From: Corynebacterium comes
Lineage (GTDB): Bacteria > Actinomycetota > Actinomycetes > Mycobacteriales > Mycobacteriaceae
Direction of reading: 5' to 3'
Assembly: GCF_009734405.1 (NCBI RefSeq)
Contig: NZ_CP046453.1
Span: 2,294,001-2,358,000 of the forward strand
DNA length: 64,000 bases
The translations under genes were made by a program, and so were the position numbers. Each line of letters starts with the position of its first letter. The first letter of the stretch is position 1. Below, piece by piece: positions 12,978-22,938 of this stretch. The notes beneath the pieces were generated by a model. That model was given only the letters and a program-made list of their open reading frames with translations. It made no database searches and was not told the origin of the DNA.

Positions 12978-14614
12978 TCACCACAACGACGGGGCAGACC
13001 GGCCCGCTGACCGGCACGGGCACGCTCCTGCGCTTCATGCTGCGCCGCGACAGATGGCGCCTGCCCGCATGGGTGCTGGGCCTGACCCTGCTCATGGTGT
13101 ACTTCTCCACCGCCCTGGGCATCGTCCTGGATGAGGAGAGCCTGGTGGGGATGGCCCAGCTGGCCTCGAGCCCCATCACGGCCCTGGTGGGCGGGCCGGG
13201 GTACGGCTTCGATGCGATCACGGTCCCTCGCTTCCTGGCGGGCCTGTACGGCACCTACCTCATGCTGGGGGCCGCACTGATGTCCATCCTGACCATCTCG
13301 CGGCACACCCGTGCGGAGGAGCAGAGTGGCCGGGCGGAGCTCGTGCTCGCCGGCGTCGTCGGTCGGCATGCCCAGCCCACGGCTGCGCTGATTCTCACGG
13401 TGCTGATGAATGTCCTGGTGGGCGTGCTCATGACCGGGGTCGTGCTCACCGCACCGCTCGAACCCACCCCGGAACTCCTCCCCACGATCCTGTTCACCAC
13501 GAGTATCGCGACCGTGGGAATAGCCTTCGCCGGCGTGGCCACAACCACCGCACAGCTGTCGCCCTATTCCCGTACCTGCACGAGCCTCGCCGGCATCGTC
13601 CTGGCGGTGGTCTTCATCATCCGGGGCCTCGGTGACATGTCGCGGGTCCAGGGTGGTGACCTTGCGTGGTTGTCCTGGCTCTCCCCCATCGGCTGGGCCC
13701 AGCAGACCGCCCCCTACACGCTCAACCGCTGGTGGCCGCTGATCCTGCTGCTGGCCTTCGCCATCCTCACCTCCGTCCTGGGGTTCCGGCTGCGGGCCCG
13801 GCGCGACCTGGGTGCAGGTGTTCTCGCCGACCGCCCGGGCAACGAGCAGGCGCCGGCCTGGCTGGGCACTCCCCTGGCGCTGGCCTACCGGTTGCAGCGG
13901 GGCACGCTCATCGGCTGGTCCGTGGCGATCTCCGTCGCCGGCCTGGTGTTCGGCGCCTTCGCCCAGACCATCGAGGACAGCGCCGGGAACATGCCCCCGG
14001 AGATCCTCGCGGTCATGGGTGGCACCACCGCCATCACCGAGGGCTACCTGGGCTTCATGTCCGTGTACTTCGCGCTCATGTTCGCTGTCTACGGCATTCT
14101 GGCCGTCACCGCCCTGCGTGGCGAGGAGACAGGTCAGCGCACCGAACCCATCCTGGCCACTGCCGTGGGGCGGGTCGGCTGGGCGCTCTCCTGGGTCGCA
14201 GTCACCGCGGCCGGCGCACTGTGGCTGAGCGTGCTTGCCGGCGTCGCTGAGGCACTGGGGGCTGTACTGGTCACGGGAGAATGGTCACTGTTCTGGCCCG
14301 TAGTCCTCGGCCACAGTGTCCAGTTCGCTCCGGTGTGGCTGTTCATCGGACTCGCCACCGCGCTCTACGGACTGGCCCCCCGCCTGGTGGGCCTGGTGTG
14401 GCTCGTGTTCATCGCAGGCAGCGTACTGAGCATGTTCGGCAGAATGCTCGAGCTGAGCCAGTCGTGGCTGAATCTCTCCCCCTTCGAGCACGTCGGCCAG
14501 CACCCCGCGACCGAGGTCGGATGGACTGGCGTGGCGTTGCTGGCGGCTTCAGGCGTCCTCCTGTCGCTGCTGGGCGCCCTTGCTTTCCGACGCCGGGACC
14601 TCACCGCCACCTGA
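12974..14614 (+). CDS. ABC exporter permease (COG3559, polyketide-antibiotic exporter type)
   Basis: This 546-aa membrane protein has about 12 hydrophobic segments in two similar halves (about 20-270 and 300-545). That layout is the COG3559 'putative exporter of polyketide antibiotics' family. It starts with GTG at 12974, translationally coupled to the ATPase. The end converges on the DUF2254 gene, and a small palindrome CTGACCCTGGGTCAG (14611-14625) contains both stop codons. Substrates of corynebacterial members are not known to me, and no biosynthetic genes are nearby. Confidence 0.85.
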   Translation: MITTTTGQTGPLTGTGTLLRFMLRRDRWRLPAWVLGLTLLMVYFSTALGIVLDEESLVGMAQLASSPITALVGGPGYGFDAITVPRFLAGLYGTYLMLGAALMSILTISRHTRAEEQSGRAELVLAGVVGRHAQPTAALILTVLMNVLVGVLMTGVVLTAPLEPTPELLPTILFTTSIATVGIAFAGVATTTAQLSPYSRTCTSLAGIVLAVVFIIRGLGDMSRVQGGDLAWLSWLSPIGWAQQTAPYTLNRWWPLILLLAFAILTSVLGFRLRARRDLGAGVLADRPGNEQAPAWLGTPLALAYRLQRGTLIGWSVAISVAGLVFGAFAQTIEDSAGNMPPEILAVMGGTTAITEGYLGFMSVYFALMFAVYGILAVTALRGEETGQRTEPILATAVGRVGWALSWVAVTAAGALWLSVLAGVAEALGAVLVTGEWSLFWPVVLGHSVQFAPVWLFIGLATALYGLAPRLVGLVWLVFIAGSVLSMFGRMLELSQSWLNLSPFEHVGQHPATEVGWTGVALLAASGVLLSLLGALAFRRRDLTAT

Positions 14615-14621
14615 CCCTGGG

Positions 14622-15923
14622 TCAGACGTGCGCGTCATCGTCCAGGATCCTGCGGGCACGCTCGACAGCGGGCAGGCAATGGTCGGTGGCGGCCGTCATC
14701 AGGTCGTCGACCATGGTGCGCAGCAGCCGCGGGATCATCGCGGACTGCGACCCGTAGAGATGGATCTCACCGATCACCTCGTGGAGCATGTCCGCGATGC
14801 GTTGAGGTTGGTGCACCACACGGACCCGGCCTTGGTCATCGGCGATGTAGGGGCTGGGCTCGATGACGGTGACCAGGTAGCGGAAGATCCGGTGGATCTC
14901 CTGGACACACTGGGCAGCCGTGGCCGGATCGTTGATGCCGGGGGACAACGCCCGGTCGGCGATGTCGACGAGCTGGCGGAATCCGAACGCGACGTCCTGA
15001 TGAAGTTCCCGCTCGGTCCGCACCTCGATGGCGGAACGCAGAACGCGCCGGTCCCGGTCACTGAGCTCCCCGTCCCACCAGACCCGCAGCAGCGGCTGGC
15101 CGTCGACCAGGAAATCCCCCACGGGCCGGTCGAACGTGATCACCGCCTCATGCTCCGTCGACCAGGCCACCAGCTTCCGGTAGTCGATCCACACCAGTGA
15201 TCCGTGGCAGTCCGCCCGGACCTCTTCCCGGGTGTCGCCGGGCCGTGGTGACCAGCCCGGCCCCTGGACCGGGCCTGCATCGCTGCCCTGCACGGGATAG
15301 AGCCGCTCGGCCAGGTTCATCGTCTCCTCCCCGATCTCCGAGATGGCGTTGGCCACCCGCATCGACGATGTGATGAACCGGATGAACGCCAGAAAGAAAC
15401 CCAGACACCCGAGCACCAGCAGGAAGGCGACCGACACCGACGCGCGGGGGACGAATCCGGTGATGTCCTCGTCCTCGCTCCACACATAACGGATGACCGT
15501 CAGGGAGAACACGAAGGTCCCCAGGAACATCGCCAGGGTGGCCTGCACGATGCGGTTGCGAAGGAACCCGTTGAGCATCCGGGGACTGAACTGACTGCTC
15601 ACCAGCTGAAGCACGACCAGGGTGATGGAGAAGATGAGACCGGTCACCGAAATCGTGGAGGCGGCGATGATCCCCAGCACCTCCCGGGCGGCATCCGGCC
15701 CACCCTCAAAGACGAACCCGAGCGCAGCATCGGATAAACCCTGTTCCAAGGTGGGCAGCAGGAAGCCGGACACCAGGGCCGCGCCCACGCTGACGGCCGG
15801 GATCGCCCAGAAGGGCCGCCACAGTCGATCCCAACGTGTCTCCCGGGGAATGTCCGGGATTGAACCGCGGATACGGAAACTCTCGGAGGTGCCCTCAGCG
15901 CCCTGGTTATTGTGCTGCACCAC
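14622..15923 (-). CDS. DUF2254 family integral membrane protein
   Basis: This protein of about 433 aa has four transmembrane segments in its N-terminal half (about 25-180; e.g. FWAIPAVSVGAALVSGFLLP and ITLVVLQLVSSQFSPRML) and a soluble C-terminal half. That is the DUF2254 layout; the function is unknown. The start is uncertain: GTG codons at 15923 and 15920 lack a good ribosome site, and the longer open frame to 16085 runs through tRNA-Lys and is not credible. Confidence 0.75.
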   Translation of the reverse strand: MVQHNNQGAEGTSESFRIRGSIPDIPRETRWDRLWRPFWAIPAVSVGAALVSGFLLPTLEQGLSDAALGFVFEGGPDAAREVLGIIAASTISVTGLIFSITLVVLQLVSSQFSPRMLNGFLRNRIVQATLAMFLGTFVFSLTVIRYVWSEDEDITGFVPRASVSVAFLLVLGCLGFFLAFIRFITSSMRVANAISEIGEETMNLAERLYPVQGSDAGPVQGPGWSPRPGDTREEVRADCHGSLVWIDYRKLVAWSTEHEAVITFDRPVGDFLVDGQPLLRVWWDGELSDRDRRVLRSAIEVRTERELHQDVAFGFRQLVDIADRALSPGINDPATAAQCVQEIHRIFRYLVTVIEPSPYIADDQGRVRVVHQPQRIADMLHEVIGEIHLYGSQSAMIPRLLRTMVDDLMTAATDHCLPAVERARRILDDDAHV

Positions 15924-15979
15924 ACCATTGTGGCACCGGGGAGGGCCCCCGGTGGCCCCTCGGCCCGGACCCGGGAGGA

Positions 15980-16020
15980 AAGCAGAAAACAACCCCCCTG
16001 CCTGAGGCCAGGCGAGGGGG
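15980..16020 (-). terminator. Terminator downstream of tRNA-Lys
   Basis: On the minus strand CCCCCTCGCCTG pairs imperfectly with CAGGCAGGGGGG, followed by TTGTTTTCTGC. It lies directly after tRNA-Lys. Confidence 0.75.
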
Positions 16021-16027
16021 TGTGCGG

Positions 16028-16100
16028 TGGGCCCCATGGGGCTCGAACCCATGACCTGCGGATTAAAAGTCCGTAGCTCTACCAACTGAGCTAGAGGCCC
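16028..16100 (-). tRNA. tRNA-Lys (anticodon TTT)
   Basis: This 73-nt cloverleaf on the minus strand has acceptor GGGCCTC/GGGGCCC with one G-T pair, D-loop AGCTCAGTTGGTAGAGC, anticodon loop CTTTTAA (TTT) and T-arm GGTTCGAGCCC. The outermost anticodon-stem pair appears to be A-C. It stands alone between the DUF2254 gene and cydA. Confidence 0.93.
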
Positions 16101-16324
16101 GTGGACACGATATTAGTGCCCCGCCCCCCGCTAAAGGAAACCGGGTCCACCCCCATTTTTTTCACGGCAGATGCGAGTTCAATCACGTTCCCGGAACTTT
16201 TCACCCCACTCCATCCGACAGAACAGTTAACCCCGATTTTTATTCACCTCGGCGGCACGCAGGGGCCCTCCCCCGCGCTTCGCGGGCGGGAGACAATGCC
16301 GCGCCGGCCGGGAAAGGCACTGCT

Positions 16325-17851
16325 GTGGAATTGGATCTAGTGGATGTTTCACGGTGGCAGTTCGGCGTCACAACCGTCTACCACTTTATTTTTGTCCCGC
16401 TGACGATGGGCCTGGCGCCACTGGTGGCGATCATGCAGACCGCCTGGCACGTCACGGGGAAGGAACGGTGGTACCGGGCGACCCGGTTCTTCGGCACGTT
16501 GTTCCTGATCAACTTCGCCATGGGTGTGGTCACCGGCATCGTGCAGGAATTCCAGTTCGGCATGAACTGGAGTGAGTACTCGCGCTTCGTGGGCGATGTG
16601 TTCGGAGCTCCGCTGGCGCTGGAGGGCCTGGCCGCGTTCTTCTTCGAATCGATCTTCCTGGGGGTGTGGATCTTCGGCTGGGGACGCCTGCCGAAGATCC
16701 TGCACCTGCTGTCCATCTGGATGGTCGCCATCGCGGTGAACGTGTCCGCGTACTTCATCATCGTGGCCAACTCTTTCATGCAGCGTCCCACGGGCGCGGC
16801 ATACAACCCGGCGACCGGTCGTGCGGAGCTGATCAACATCGGTGAACTGCTGACCAACCCCATCGCGCTCACAGCTTTCCCCCACGCGGTGGCGGGCGGC
16901 TGGCTGGTGGCGGGCACGTTCGTGGCCGGTGTCAGCGCATGGTGGATGGTGCGGGCCCGTCGGAACGCGGCGGATCAGGTGGATGCGCAGGAGCTCTGGC
17001 GTCCCCTGCTGCGGATGGGCCTGTGGGTGATCGTCATCGCCACGATCGGACTGTCGATCACGGGCGATGTTCAGGCGAAGCTCATGTTCGAGTTCCAGCC
17101 GATGAAGATGGCCTCCGCGGAGGCGCTGTGCCACACGGAGGAGGACCCGTGGTTCTCCATCCTCGCCATCTCCACGTTCAACGACTGCGACTCCGTCACT
17201 GAGATCATCAGCGTTCCGTGGGTGCTGTCCTTCCTGGCAGGCGGCTCTCTCACAGGTGTGACGCTGCAGGGCGCCACCGAGCTGCAGGCGCATTACGAAC
17301 AGCTCTACGGTCCGGGAAACTACACCCCGAACCTGTTCGTCACCTACTGGTCCTTCCGCCTCATGATCGGGCTGATGGTGGTGTCCGTCGCCGTGGCCGT
17401 CCTCGGCTTCTGGTTGACCAGGCGGGGTCGGACCACCGACAACCGCTGGTTCGCCCGGGCCGCAGTGCTGGCTATCCCGTTCCCTTTCCTGGCGAACTCC
17501 TTCGGCTGGATCTTCACCGAGATGGGTCGACAACCGTGGATCGTGCACCCCAACATCAGCTTCGGGCCCGACGCCCCGAACATGGAGGACGAGATCCACA
17601 TGATCGTGGACTTCGGCGTCTCCCACCACTCCACCGCCACCGTGTGGACCTCCCTGATCACGTTCACCCTGCTCTATGGGGTGCTGGCGGTGGCGTGGTT
17701 CTGGCTGATGCGGCGTCACGTCATCGCCGGCCCCCTGCCGGTCGGCGCTGCCGAGAACATCGCGGAGCACACCTACGGCCCGCAGTCCGAGGAGCTGGAG
17801 CCGCTGAGTTTCAGCGGCACCCCGGTCATCACCGATGAGAAGGAGAAATAG
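16325..17851 (+). CDS. cydA: Cytochrome bd oxidase subunit I
   Basis: CydA (508 aa) is the haem-bearing subunit of the menaquinol oxidase in the cytoplasmic membrane. His20 matches the haem b595 ligand. Glu residues in ALEGLAAFFFES (about 97-108), His in TAFPHAVAGGW (about 183-193), and the quinol-site QPMKMASAE block (about 259-267) are all present. The region after the quinol site is short, the short Q-loop form. GTG start at 16325 with GGAAAGG upstream. cydB follows after 2 nt. The 224 nt upstream, back to tRNA-Lys, contain no gene and no operator I can name. Confidence 0.96.
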   Translation: MELDLVDVSRWQFGVTTVYHFIFVPLTMGLAPLVAIMQTAWHVTGKERWYRATRFFGTLFLINFAMGVVTGIVQEFQFGMNWSEYSRFVGDVFGAPLALEGLAAFFFESIFLGVWIFGWGRLPKILHLLSIWMVAIAVNVSAYFIIVANSFMQRPTGAAYNPATGRAELINIGELLTNPIALTAFPHAVAGGWLVAGTFVAGVSAWWMVRARRNAADQVDAQELWRPLLRMGLWVIVIATIGLSITGDVQAKLMFEFQPMKMASAEALCHTEEDPWFSILAISTFNDCDSVTEIISVPWVLSFLAGGSLTGVTLQGATELQAHYEQLYGPGNYTPNLFVTYWSFRLMIGLMVVSVAVAVLGFWLTRRGRTTDNRWFARAAVLAIPFPFLANSFGWIFTEMGRQPWIVHPNISFGPDAPNMEDEIHMIVDFGVSHHSTATVWTSLITFTLLYGVLAVAWFWLMRRHVIAGPLPVGAAENIAEHTYGPQSEELEPLSFSGTPVITDEKEK

Positions 17852-17853
17852 CC

Positions 17854-18852
17854 GTGGATCTGCAGACTCTCTGGTTCATCGTCATCGCTGTCCTGTTCGC
17901 CGGCTACTTCGTCCTGGAGGGTTTCGATTTCGGTGTCGGCATGCTGCTGCCCTTCCTGGGCCACGGTGAAGAGGGCGCGCGGCGTCGAGACGCCGCGGTG
18001 AGAACCATCGGCCCTGTCTGGGACGGCAACGAAGTGTGGTTGATCACCGCCGGCGCTGCCCTGTTCGCGGCATTCCCGGAGTGGTACGCGACGATGTTCT
18101 CCGGCTTCTACCTGCCGCTGCTGCTCATCCTCGTCGCGCTCATCATCCGCGGGGTCGCCCTGGAGTGGCGCACCAAGGTCGACACAGCCGAGTGGCGGCG
18201 TCTCAGTGACCTCGGCCTCGGCATCGGCAGCTGGGTGCCTGCGCTGCTGTGGGGTGTGGCCTTCGCCAACCTGATGCGCGGCGTGCCTGTGGACGCTGCC
18301 CGGCAGGTCCCGTCGGGAATCGAGGGCCTGCTGGGACTGCTCAATCCTTTCGGCCTGCTCGGTGGACTGGCGTTCGTGATGATCTTCCTCCTGCACGGTG
18401 TGACTTTCCTGGGTCTGAAGACGGAGGGGGCGCTGCGGGATCGGGCGCATCGGATCGGCAGGAAACTGGCACTGCCGGCGCTGACTGTGGCAGGTGGCTT
18501 CGCCGTTTGGCTGCAACTGATGTACGGCCGCCCGGAGACCTGGGTGGCGTTCGCCGTGCTGTTCCTCTTTCTGCTGGGCGCGGTCACCCTCATGCTCCGG
18601 GGTCGTGATGGTCTGGCGTTCGCCGCCACGTTCCTGGCCATCGTGGCACTGGTGGCGCTCATCTTCGGCGCGATGTTCCCCTATCTCATGCCCACGACCC
18701 TGGCGGACGGCGTGAGCCTGGACATCTGGAACTCGGCCAGCTCCGACTACACACTGAGGCTCCTGTCCTGGGTCGCGGTCTTCCTCATCCCGGTGGTGCT
18801 CATCGCCCAGGGATGGACATACTGGGTTTTCCGCCGACGGGTGCGTGCGTAG
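17854..18852 (+). CDS. cydB: Cytochrome bd oxidase subunit II
   Basis: CydB (332 aa) is the second core subunit. It has eight to nine membrane segments and the family N-terminus LEGFDFGVGMLLPFLG (about 22-37), followed by GPVWDGNEVWL. GTG start, 2 nt after cydA. cydD begins 3 nt after its stop, so cydABDC is one operon with almost no gaps. Confidence 0.96.
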   Translation: MDLQTLWFIVIAVLFAGYFVLEGFDFGVGMLLPFLGHGEEGARRRDAAVRTIGPVWDGNEVWLITAGAALFAAFPEWYATMFSGFYLPLLLILVALIIRGVALEWRTKVDTAEWRRLSDLGLGIGSWVPALLWGVAFANLMRGVPVDAARQVPSGIEGLLGLLNPFGLLGGLAFVMIFLLHGVTFLGLKTEGALRDRAHRIGRKLALPALTVAGGFAVWLQLMYGRPETWVAFAVLFLFLLGAVTLMLRGRDGLAFAATFLAIVALVALIFGAMFPYLMPTTLADGVSLDIWNSASSDYTLRLLSWVAVFLIPVVLIAQGWTYWVFRRRVRA

Positions 18853-18855
18853 TCG

Positions 18856-20436
18856 ATGTCCACCAACAGGTCACCTGTGGATCCCCGCCTGCTGCGGCTG
18901 GCTCCCCCGGTGCGCTCACTGATTCTGCGCGCCGGTCTCGCCCAGGCGCTGACCACGATGCTGGTGCTCGCGAGGGGTGTGCTCATCGGCTGGGGGGCCA
19001 CCCGGCTCATCGTCGAGCGTGTCTTCCCCTGGTGGGTCATCCCCGCTCTGGTTGCCGTGGTCGCCGCCCACGGCGCCGTGTCCTGGGTGGCGCAGCGCTG
19101 GTCCTCCCGGGGAGTGGGCGCCACGATCGACTCCCTGCGGGCCTCCTCCCTCGAGGCGCTGCGGCGCCGGGATCCCCGCGTCGTGCAGGAGCAGTCTGCG
19201 CACTGGCGCACCGTGCTGACGAGGGGACTGGATGATTTCCGCCCCTACCTCAGCGATTTCCTGCCCTCCCTGGTGGCGGTCGTGCTGGCCACCCCGGCCG
19301 CTCTGCTGGTGGTGTTCCTGGCGGACCCGGTCTCCGGGGTACTGGCACTGGTGACGGTGCCGCTCATCCCCGTGTTCATGGTGCTCATCGGCACGCTCAC
19401 CCGCGCGCAGACCCGGCGCCGCCTGCAGATCACCGCCGCGCTCGGCGGCCAGTTGGCTGACCTCCTCTCGGGGGCGCTCACCCTGCGGGCCCTGGGCGCG
19501 ACCGACCAGCCCGGCCGGGAGATCGAGGCCTCCGGGCGCAGGCACGAGAACGCCACCATGTCGGTCCTGCGGCTGGCATTCCTGTCCTCATTTGCACTCG
19601 AGTTCATCGCGACGCTCTCCGTCGCTCTGGTCGCCGTGGGCATCGGCCTCCGTCTCATCGACGGCTCCCTCGGACTCTCAGCGGGACTGATCGCGCTCAT
19701 TGTCATTCCGGAGGTCTACCAGCCGATCCGGCAGGTGGGAACGAACTTCCACGCCGCGGCTGATGGCCTCGCCGCCGTCGAGGAGGTCCTCGAGCTTATC
19801 GACGCCCCCTCCCACCAGCCGCCCTTCACCCCGCAACGCCGCGAAGGCGTGGCACTGGAGGTCTCGGGGCTCTCGGTCGCAGGTCGCGACGGCACCACCC
19901 CGACCGACCTGAGCTTCCGGGCCGAACCCGGTGAGGTGACCGTGCTCCACGGCCCGAACGGTTCCGGCAAGTCGACGGCCTTCCTGGCGGTCCTCGGTGT
20001 GCTGCCGAAGAACCTGGTGCATGGTCAGGTGGTGGCCCCTGCACCGGAGGCGATCTCCTATCTACCTGCCCGCCCCGTGCTCACGCCCGGCACGGTGAAG
20101 GACAACCTCGTCCTGCTGGGCGCAGAGCCTGCCCGGGCGGAGGCGGCCGCCGCAGCCGTCGGCACCGGTGTTCCCGGTGATCGGATCCTCGGCGCCCACG
20201 GATCCGGGATCTCCGCCGGCCAGAGTCAGCGGCTGGCGCTGGCCCGCACGCTGGCCCGCGGGGATGGCGGGCCGATGCTGCTGCTTCTCGACGAACCCTC
20301 CGCCCACCTCAGCCCCGAACTCGTCGAGCACCTCGGCATGCTGCTCCGGCAGTACGCGGCCGAGGGTCACGCCGTCGTGGTGGCCTCCCACGACCGAAGG
20401 ATTGCCGCCGCCGCGGACAAGGTGGTCCCGCTGTGA
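18856..20436 (+). CDS. cydD: Cytochrome bd assembly ABC exporter, CydD
   Basis: This 526-aa half-transporter fuses a six-helix membrane domain (about 20-310) to an ATPase domain. Walker A GPNGSGKST is at about 366-374, signature ISAGQSQRL near 455, and Walker B LLLLDEPSAHL near 477. With CydC it forms the heterodimeric exporter needed for cytochrome bd assembly; in E. coli CydDC is linked to export of cysteine and glutathione and to haem handling. Corynebacteria use mycothiol rather than glutathione, so the transported reductant may differ. cydC overlaps its stop by 4 nt. Confidence 0.92.
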   Translation: MSTNRSPVDPRLLRLAPPVRSLILRAGLAQALTTMLVLARGVLIGWGATRLIVERVFPWWVIPALVAVVAAHGAVSWVAQRWSSRGVGATIDSLRASSLEALRRRDPRVVQEQSAHWRTVLTRGLDDFRPYLSDFLPSLVAVVLATPAALLVVFLADPVSGVLALVTVPLIPVFMVLIGTLTRAQTRRRLQITAALGGQLADLLSGALTLRALGATDQPGREIEASGRRHENATMSVLRLAFLSSFALEFIATLSVALVAVGIGLRLIDGSLGLSAGLIALIVIPEVYQPIRQVGTNFHAAADGLAAVEEVLELIDAPSHQPPFTPQRREGVALEVSGLSVAGRDGTTPTDLSFRAEPGEVTVLHGPNGSGKSTAFLAVLGVLPKNLVHGQVVAPAPEAISYLPARPVLTPGTVKDNLVLLGAEPARAEAAAAAVGTGVPGDRILGAHGSGISAGQSQRLALARTLARGDGGPMLLLLDEPSAHLSPELVEHLGMLLRQYAAEGHAVVVASHDRRIAAAADKVVPL

Positions 20437-21977
20437 GACTCCTCCACTTCGCCGGGGTCCGTCGACGCGACCTGGTGCTGGCCGTCCTCGCGGGTTCCGT
20501 GACGCTGCTGTCCGCGTTGAGTCTGACGGTGCTGTCCGGTTGGCTGATCACACGCGCGTGGGAGATGCCGCCGGTGCTCGACCTGTCGGTGGCCATCACG
20601 GCGGTGCGCGCGCTGGGCATTTCCCGCGCGGTGTTCCGCTATCTCGAACGGCTGGTCAGCCACCGGCTGGCCCTTTCCGCACTGACCACCCTGCGGTCAC
20701 GCCTGTTCACTTCATTGGCCGCGGACTCCTCCGGCCGCGGGCACCTGCTCACACGGGGCGACGGCCTTGTGGCGCTGGTCTCCGACACGGAACGGGTCAC
20801 CGACCTCATCGTCCGGTCCATAGTGCCCCGTGGGGTCGCGCTCGTCGTGTCGGTGGCCGCGGTGCTCGGCGCCGGACTGCTCCAGCCCCTGGCCGGCCTG
20901 GTGCTGGGGCTGGGTTTCCTGGTCACCGGCGTGGCCGTCCCACGCCTGGCGGTGAAGGCTGCACGATCAGCCCGGCGCGCCGATGCCGCTGACGACTGGT
21001 CGGTGGCCCTGGACGAGATCCTGGACAACCGCATCGAGTTCGAGGCCGCGGGTCTCGGCGACGCGCGGATCCGGGCGAGCACGGCGGCGTCGGCACGCAG
21101 CAGCCTGGCCCAGGTCGCCTCCGACAGGCCCCTGGCTCCGGCGGCCGCCGCCCGGGCCTGGAGCACGGGGCTGGCGGCGGTGATCATCCTGGCCATCGGC
21201 GCGCTGACCTACACGGGGGATCCGATGTGGCTGGGCATGATGGTGATGCTGCCGCTCGCCGGCTTCGAGTCCCACGGCCAGTTGGCGGCTGCCGCCATCC
21301 ACGCCGATGAGGCCCGGGGAGCCGAAAGGCGCCTGTCGGAGCTGATGGCGGGGACCGGCGGGGTGTCGATGAGCGGCGACCTCCCGGGGCTGCACCTGCG
21401 AGCGCATGACCTGCGTTGCGCATTCGGCGAGCGGACCTGGGACGTGGATCTCGCACCGGGTGAACGACTGATCATCCGCGGCCCCAGCGGCAGCGGCAAG
21501 ACCACGCTCCTGCTCACGCTCGCCGGGCTCGTTCCGCCCAGGTCCGGCGAGGTCACCCTGGGTGGTCGCGACCTGGCCGCCATCGCGCCGGAGAGGCTGC
21601 GCGCGGCGGTGCGGGTGCACACCGAGGACGAGTGGCTCTTCGCCACCACCATCCGTGAGAACCTGCGGGTGGCCAACCCCACCGTTGACGACGCCACCAT
21701 GCGGGAGACCCTCGACGCCGTCGGGCTCGGCGCGTGGGCCGGCGATCTGGACCTCGTGCTCGCCGACGGCGCCGGCTCCCTGTCCAGCGGTCAACGTCGC
21801 CGCCTGCTCCTCGCCCGTGCGCTGTGCTCGGATGCCCCCGTCCTGCTTCTCGACGAGCCCACCGCCCACATCTCGGCCGAGGATGCCGCCGGGCTCCTCG
21901 CCATGCTGGAGCGCGACCCCCTGCCGGGGGCGCGGGCGGATCGCAGCGTGGTGGTGGTGACCCACGAGGAGCAGTAG
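20433..21977 (+). CDS. cydC: Cytochrome bd assembly ABC exporter, CydC
   Basis: This 514-aa partner of CydD has a six-helix membrane domain (about 10-300), Walker A GPSGSGKTT (about 350-358), signature SLSSGQRRRL near 449, and Walker B VLLLDEPTAHIS near 470. GTG start at 20433 overlaps the end of cydD, so the two are coupled. The gene ends 10 nt before the convergent uriH stop, with no obvious terminator between them. Confidence 0.92.
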   Translation: MRLLHFAGVRRRDLVLAVLAGSVTLLSALSLTVLSGWLITRAWEMPPVLDLSVAITAVRALGISRAVFRYLERLVSHRLALSALTTLRSRLFTSLAADSSGRGHLLTRGDGLVALVSDTERVTDLIVRSIVPRGVALVVSVAAVLGAGLLQPLAGLVLGLGFLVTGVAVPRLAVKAARSARRADAADDWSVALDEILDNRIEFEAAGLGDARIRASTAASARSSLAQVASDRPLAPAAAARAWSTGLAAVIILAIGALTYTGDPMWLGMMVMLPLAGFESHGQLAAAAIHADEARGAERRLSELMAGTGGVSMSGDLPGLHLRAHDLRCAFGERTWDVDLAPGERLIIRGPSGSGKTTLLLTLAGLVPPRSGEVTLGGRDLAAIAPERLRAAVRVHTEDEWLFATTIRENLRVANPTVDDATMRETLDAVGLGAWAGDLDLVLADGAGSLSSGQRRRLLLARALCSDAPVLLLDEPTAHISAEDAAGLLAMLERDPLPGARADRSVVVVTHEEQ

Positions 21978-21987
21978 CGGAAAAGGG

Positions 21988-22932
21988 CTACTTCGACGCG
22001 ACCCGGATCGCGTCGATGACGAGATCCCAGAACTTCCTGTTGTCGAGGTCCACCGCCACCTGGGTGTGACAGTCCTCCGGCGCCGGTGCGCGGAAGTCTG
22101 CCACGGTCATCCCGAGGGTCAGCGTTCCGGTCAGCTCAATGTCCACCGGCACCTTGCGGACCGACACCACATCAGGGTCAATCAGGTAGGCCACCGCGCA
22201 GGGATCGTGCACGGGCGGGTGATCGAAGCCCTGGGCGTCCTGGTAGTTCTTGCGGAACGCCCCGAAGAGTGCGACCACGAAGTCCGCGAGGTCCGTCCCC
22301 AGGGCCTTGATCTCGGCCTCGATCTCGTCGGTGGCCAGGGCCTGGTGCGTCAGGTCAAGGCCGACCATGGTCACGGGCCACGGCTCGTTGAAGACGATGT
22401 GGGCTGCCTCGGGATCGATCTTGATGTTGAATTCCGCGACCGCGGACCAGTTTCCCACGTGGTATCCGCCACCCATGAGCACGACCTCGGCCACGCGCTC
22501 CACGATGCGCGGTTCCTTGCGTGCGGCCAGTGCGATATTGGTCAGTGGTCCGGTGGGAACCAGGGTGACGGTGCCCGGCTCGTGCGCCATGACCGTGTCG
22601 ATGATGAAGTCCACCGCGTGCCCCTCAGCCACCTCCACGGTCGGTTCGGGCAGCTGGTAGTCGTGGATCTCCATGCCGGTGTCGCCGTGGATGCCCTCGG
22701 CGACCTCCACCGGGCGCACCAGCGGCCGGGTGGTGCCGGCGTGGATCGGTACGTCGTTCAGTCCCGCGATGGTGCAGACCTGGCGGGCGTTGTAGGTGAC
22801 CTTCTCCAGAGTCTGGTTGCCACCGATGGTGGTGATGCCGAGCAACTCGATCTCCGGGTTGCCGGCGGCAAGCAGGATGGCGACGGCGTCGTCGTGTCCG
22901 GGGTCGCAGTCGAGGATGATCTTTCGTGCCAT
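21988..22932 (-). CDS. uriH: Ribonucleoside hydrolase (uridine-preferring type)
   Basis: This 314-aa enzyme cleaves ribonucleosides to base and ribose. The Ca2+-binding DCDPGHDDA signature is at residues 8-16, and the active-site histidine is in HPPVHDPCAVAYL (about 235-247). In C. glutamicum uriT and uriH form a uridine uptake and cleavage operon. Here uriT lies 6 nt upstream on the same strand, which is the main reason for the name. AAGGAG precedes the ATG. The uriR and rbsK1 genes of the C. glutamicum operon are not present. Confidence 0.85.
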   Translation of the reverse strand: MARKIILDCDPGHDDAVAILLAAGNPEIELLGITTIGGNQTLEKVTYNARQVCTIAGLNDVPIHAGTTRPLVRPVEVAEGIHGDTGMEIHDYQLPEPTVEVAEGHAVDFIIDTVMAHEPGTVTLVPTGPLTNIALAARKEPRIVERVAEVVLMGGGYHVGNWSAVAEFNIKIDPEAAHIVFNEPWPVTMVGLDLTHQALATDEIEAEIKALGTDLADFVVALFGAFRKNYQDAQGFDHPPVHDPCAVAYLIDPDVVSVRKVPVDIELTGTLTLGMTVADFRAPAPEDCHTQVAVDLDNRKFWDLVIDAIRVASK

Positions 22933-22938
22933 GAGTTC

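Noticed and set aside
15924..16085. N-terminal extension of the DUF2254 gene
   Set aside because: The extension runs through the tRNA-Lys gene and its terminator, so the protein must start further downstream.
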